Shown here piece after piece: positions 6,630 to 8,779 of a DNA stretch of 8,779 nt; positions within the stretch are counted from its first letter, which is position 1; each line of letters opens with the position of its first letter. Below the pieces are notes generated by a model, which was given only the letters and a program-made list of their open reading frames with translations, was not told the DNA's origin and made no database searches. Both the position numbers and the translations under genes were made by a program. Source of the stretch: an uncultured Clostridia bacterium (GTDB lineage Bacteria; Bacillota; Clostridia; Oscillospirales; Acutalibacteraceae); NCBI GenBank assembly GCA_944382025.1, contig CALWMQ010000080.1, positions 1 through 8,779 of the forward strand, read 5' to 3'.

Positions 6630-7292
6630 ATGCTTTCGACAAACGTTTACAACATATTGCTTTCCCGGCTTCTGTCGGGAGAATTGCAGCCGGGAGATAT
6701 TATCAACCGGCGGCAGATTGCCAAAGAGTGCAATGTCAGCGTTGCTCCGGTAATGGAGGCCATGATGCAGCTGGAACATGAGGGTTTCCTGAAAACAATG
6801 GATCGGAAAGGGACCATTGTCCGGTATTTCACAAAGGAAGATATCATGGGTCATCTGATCCTAAAAGAAGCCATTGAATGTGCCGCGGCTTTCCGGTATA
6901 CCCGGGAAGACATTGAGGAGCATTATAATGAGCTTTATCAAATGGCGGCAGAACTGGACAGGGGTACCAATATGGGGAGTATGCAAATGTGGACCCTGGA
7001 TTTGGAACTGCATAAATCCCTGGTAGCCTTGGCGGGATATGAAGAATTGGTGAATGCTTTTGTCCGCACCGCTGTGCCGAACCTATTCTGCCGGATTAAT
7101 CAGATGCTGGCCAATGAAGGGCGCCAATCCCACATTCAGCTGCTGCACGACCTGATGGACGATGACCGTAATCAAGCGGTAAAAAAGCTGCAGCAGCATT
7201 TATGGAGCGGTAAAAATATGGAAAGCGGCCTGCCGGGATATGGGGCGGGAGCCATTGTGGAATCCATTGCACTCAGGAGGAAAACAGTATGA
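6630..7292 (+). CDS. GntR-family transcriptional regulator, FCD (FadR) subfamily
   Basis: The protein is 220 residues from the ATG at 6630, which has AGGGGAGG seven bases upstream. The same frame is open back to a TTG at 6534, but that codon lies inside an operator and has no ribosome binding site. Residues 5-65 form the winged HTH: LLSGELQPGDIINRRQIAKE, then the recognition helix CNVSVAPVMEAMMQLEHEGFL. From about residue 75 follows the all-helical FCD ligand domain. Its likely metal ligands are Asp124 and His128 (DLELHKSL), His168 (SHIQLL) and His190 (QQHL). The usual Arg residues of the recognition helix (SRTPVREA in many members) are replaced (SVAPVMEA), marking a distinct subgroup. FCD regulators sense small carboxylates or sugar acids and usually repress their neighbours. 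The gene overlaps the FAD oxidoreductase by four bases and is probably autoregulated through the palindromes near 6458 and 6534. Confidence 0.92.
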   Translation: MLSTNVYNILLSRLLSGELQPGDIINRRQIAKECNVSVAPVMEAMMQLEHEGFLKTMDRKGTIVRYFTKEDIMGHLILKEAIECAAAFRYTREDIEEHYNELYQMAAELDRGTNMGSMQMWTLDLELHKSLVALAGYEELVNAFVRTAVPNLFCRINQMLANEGRQSHIQLLHDLMDDDRNQAVKKLQQHLWSGKNMESGLPGYGAGAIVESIALRRKTV

Positions 7293-8734
7293 AGTATTCG
7301 AAGGACGTTGCCGTAAAGCAAGGATATGATGTTTTGGTCGCGGGAGGCGGCCCGGCTGGGATCGGCGCGGCGGTCGCCGCGGGACGGGAAGGCCTGAAAA
7401 CCCTTCTGGTGGAAAGCAATGGGATGCTGGGAGGTGTCTCTACGGCAGGTGCCCTGCCATTTTGTTTGGGCAAGACCTCAGGATCTATCCCGTTCCTGAA
7501 AATGGTGGAGCAGGGTCTTTCCTATGAAAACCTGCCCCATCCCATGACGGCCGTCGCGGGGCTGTTTGATGAGATCATCAGCCGCATCAAGCAGGAAGGG
7601 GGCGGTGTAGGCCCCTGCAAATTGGGACAAACTGATCAATATCCCGGCCTGAGACGCTTGGGCTGCCATGATGAATTCACCTTTGATCTGGAAACCGGCA
7701 AGCGGGTATTGGATGAGGTGGTAACCGAGGCTGGGGTAGATATTTTGTTTTATACTCAGGCACTGGATGTCAGTGTGGAGAACAACCAGGTCCAGGGAGT
7801 CTACCTGGTAAACAAAGACGGCATGACATTTGTGCCGGTTAAAGCGGTGATCGATTGTACCGGGGACGCTGACCTGATCAGCCGGGCAGGCTACGCTACA
7901 TATAAAGGCGACAGGGAAACCGGGAAAATGGCTGGAATCAGTTTTGTGATCCATATTGAGAACATCGATTCCGGCGCCATTGAGGCTTATCTCAATCATG
8001 GGGGGCATCCATGGTTCTTTGAAGCCTGCCAAAAGGCCATTGAGGAACATCCGGAACTGGATCTGCCCCGGAACCTGATTATTTTCCCCATGGTACAGGA
8101 TGGGGTGTTCATGGTCAACGGCGGGACGACCCACAATGGATATGACGGCACCAGCGCCGAGGATTTAACCCGTATTGCCCTGATGGGCCGCCAGCGGGCT
8201 AAGCACCTGGTGGAATATGTATTCCGCAAGCATATTCCCGGCGCGGAAAATTGCCGTCTGCGTCTGTCCGCGGTAACGCCTGGGGTTCGGGAGACACGCC
8301 GTATCGTAGGGGAATATACCCTGACCGCTGAGGACATGCTGGAAGGCAAACGGTTCCCTGATACCATCGCCCTGGCTGGCCGCCATTTCGATTTGGCCCG
8401 GGGCGCTAAAAATATGGCGGAGGGCCATGGGGATGTGCAGCCTTTTGCGGATAAAGGTCTTTCGGTCAAAGGTCGGATCGCTTCTATCCCGTATTTCTCC
8501 ATGATCCCCAAGGGATCCCGCAACATTCTGGCGGCCGGACGGTGTATCGCGGCGGATGGCCAGGCTTTGGGACCGGTGCGGATTATGTCCACCTGTATGG
8601 CGATTGGACAGGCGGCGGGATTGGCCGCGAAGCTGGCTTTGGATAACGGCTGCCCCTTTAAGGAAATTGACGTAGAACAGCTGCGCAACGCTATCCGCTC
8701 TAAAGGCGGGATTGTGGATGTCCCGGAAGCGTGA
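7289..8734 (+). CDS. FAD-dependent oxidoreductase (FAD_oxidored family)
   Basis: The 481-residue protein begins with an FAD-binding Rossmann fold: YDVLVAGGGPAGIGAA with Gly19, Gly21 and Gly24, and the ribose-binding acid Glu42 ending strand two. The GMLGGVSTAG loop (residues 45-54) follows. A second FAD contact is DCTGDADLISRAG in the middle. The closing block AAGRCIAADGQALGPVRIMSTCMAIGQAAG (from about 415) is the hallmark of the pfam12831-type group. These soluble flavoproteins oxidise or reduce small organic acids or related metabolites; the substrate is not known for this subgroup. The ATG overlaps the regulator's stop as ATGA, with AGGAGG eight bases upstream, so the pair is translationally coupled. 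It is expressed from the GntR-controlled promoter. No frameshift or missing motif is seen. The family is firm, the reaction is not. Confidence 0.92.
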   Translation: MKYSKDVAVKQGYDVLVAGGGPAGIGAAVAAGREGLKTLLVESNGMLGGVSTAGALPFCLGKTSGSIPFLKMVEQGLSYENLPHPMTAVAGLFDEIISRIKQEGGGVGPCKLGQTDQYPGLRRLGCHDEFTFDLETGKRVLDEVVTEAGVDILFYTQALDVSVENNQVQGVYLVNKDGMTFVPVKAVIDCTGDADLISRAGYATYKGDRETGKMAGISFVIHIENIDSGAIEAYLNHGGHPWFFEACQKAIEEHPELDLPRNLIIFPMVQDGVFMVNGGTTHNGYDGTSAEDLTRIALMGRQRAKHLVEYVFRKHIPGAENCRLRLSAVTPGVRETRRIVGEYTLTAEDMLEGKRFPDTIALAGRHFDLARGAKNMAEGHGDVQPFADKGLSVKGRIASIPYFSMIPKGSRNILAAGRCIAADGQALGPVRIMSTCMAIGQAAGLAAKLALDNGCPFKEIDVEQLRNAIRSKGGIVDVPEA

Positions 8735-8756
8735 TGTTCTGAAGGAGGAGACGGAT

Positions 8757-8779
8757 TTGACAAAAACAATTCAAAGCCC
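8757..8779 (+). CDS. Start of a third operon gene (cut by the window end)
   Basis: A TTG at 8757 has a strong AAGGAGGAG at 8742-8750, eight bases from its GGAGG core, and opens a frame reading MTKTIQSP to the window end. It starts 22 bases after the FAD oxidoreductase stop, the spacing of an operon member. There is no in-frame ATG or GTG that fits the ribosome binding site. Only seven full codons are visible, so no function can be given. In comparable GntR/FCD loci the next gene is often a further enzyme or a transporter component, but that is only expectation. Confidence 0.6.

Noticed and set aside
7996..8769. 257-codon open frame on the minus strand, and a 218-codon one at 7478-8134
   Set aside because: Both lie fully antisense to the intact FAD oxidoreductase, have no family motifs and no convincing ribosome binding site. 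Long antisense frames are common in GC-rich genes.

Overview
The window looks like an accessory stretch of a Bacillota chromosome, probably from the class Clostridia. A gut Oscillospirales-type organism is an inference only. The grounds are: strong AGGAGG-type ribosome binding sites before every complete gene, sigma-A promoters with good -35/-10 boxes, intrinsic hairpin-plus-T terminators, moderately high GC, GTG and TTG starts, and an XRE-HTH protein fused to a polytopic membrane domain. All genes are on the + strand. I see no RNA genes, CRISPR, transposase or integrase, and no clear novel defence or mobile system.

Layout. (1) 1-2219: the 3' part of a diacylglycerol/YegS-type lipid kinase gene, followed two bases later by an intact MATE-family efflux transporter; these form one operon. 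(2) 2220-2773: a 554-base gap with no convincing gene, ending in a clear promoter. (3) 2774-3834: an XRE-HTH/multi-pass membrane protein gene broken by a frameshift at a run of five G inside the HTH, so it is either a pseudogene, a sequencing error or a variable tract. (4) 3835-4277: a gene-free stretch with a textbook terminator at 4063-4095, a small inverted repeat and an extended -10 promoter. (5) 4278-5863: a two-gene hydrolase operon, with a monoacylglycerol-lipase-like alpha/beta hydrolase and a GDSL/SGNH esterase. It is closed by a long-stem terminator at 6011-6064. (6) 6065-6629: a gene-free regulatory stretch holding a near-consensus extended -10 promoter flanked by two matching palindromes. 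(7) 6630-8779: a catabolic-type operon that begins with a GntR/FCD regulator. The regulator overlaps by four bases (ATGA) an FAD-dependent oxidoreductase, and a third gene starts at a TTG 23 bases before the window ends.

How the parts may work together. The kinase, lipase and SGNH esterase all belong to families that act on lipids or acyl esters, but they sit in separate transcription units, so a shared pathway is only a suggestion. The best-supported regulatory unit is the last one. The GntR/FCD protein probably controls its own operon through the palindromes around its promoter, in response to a small carboxylate or sugar-acid ligand that the FAD oxidoreductase and the cut-off third gene may help process or import.
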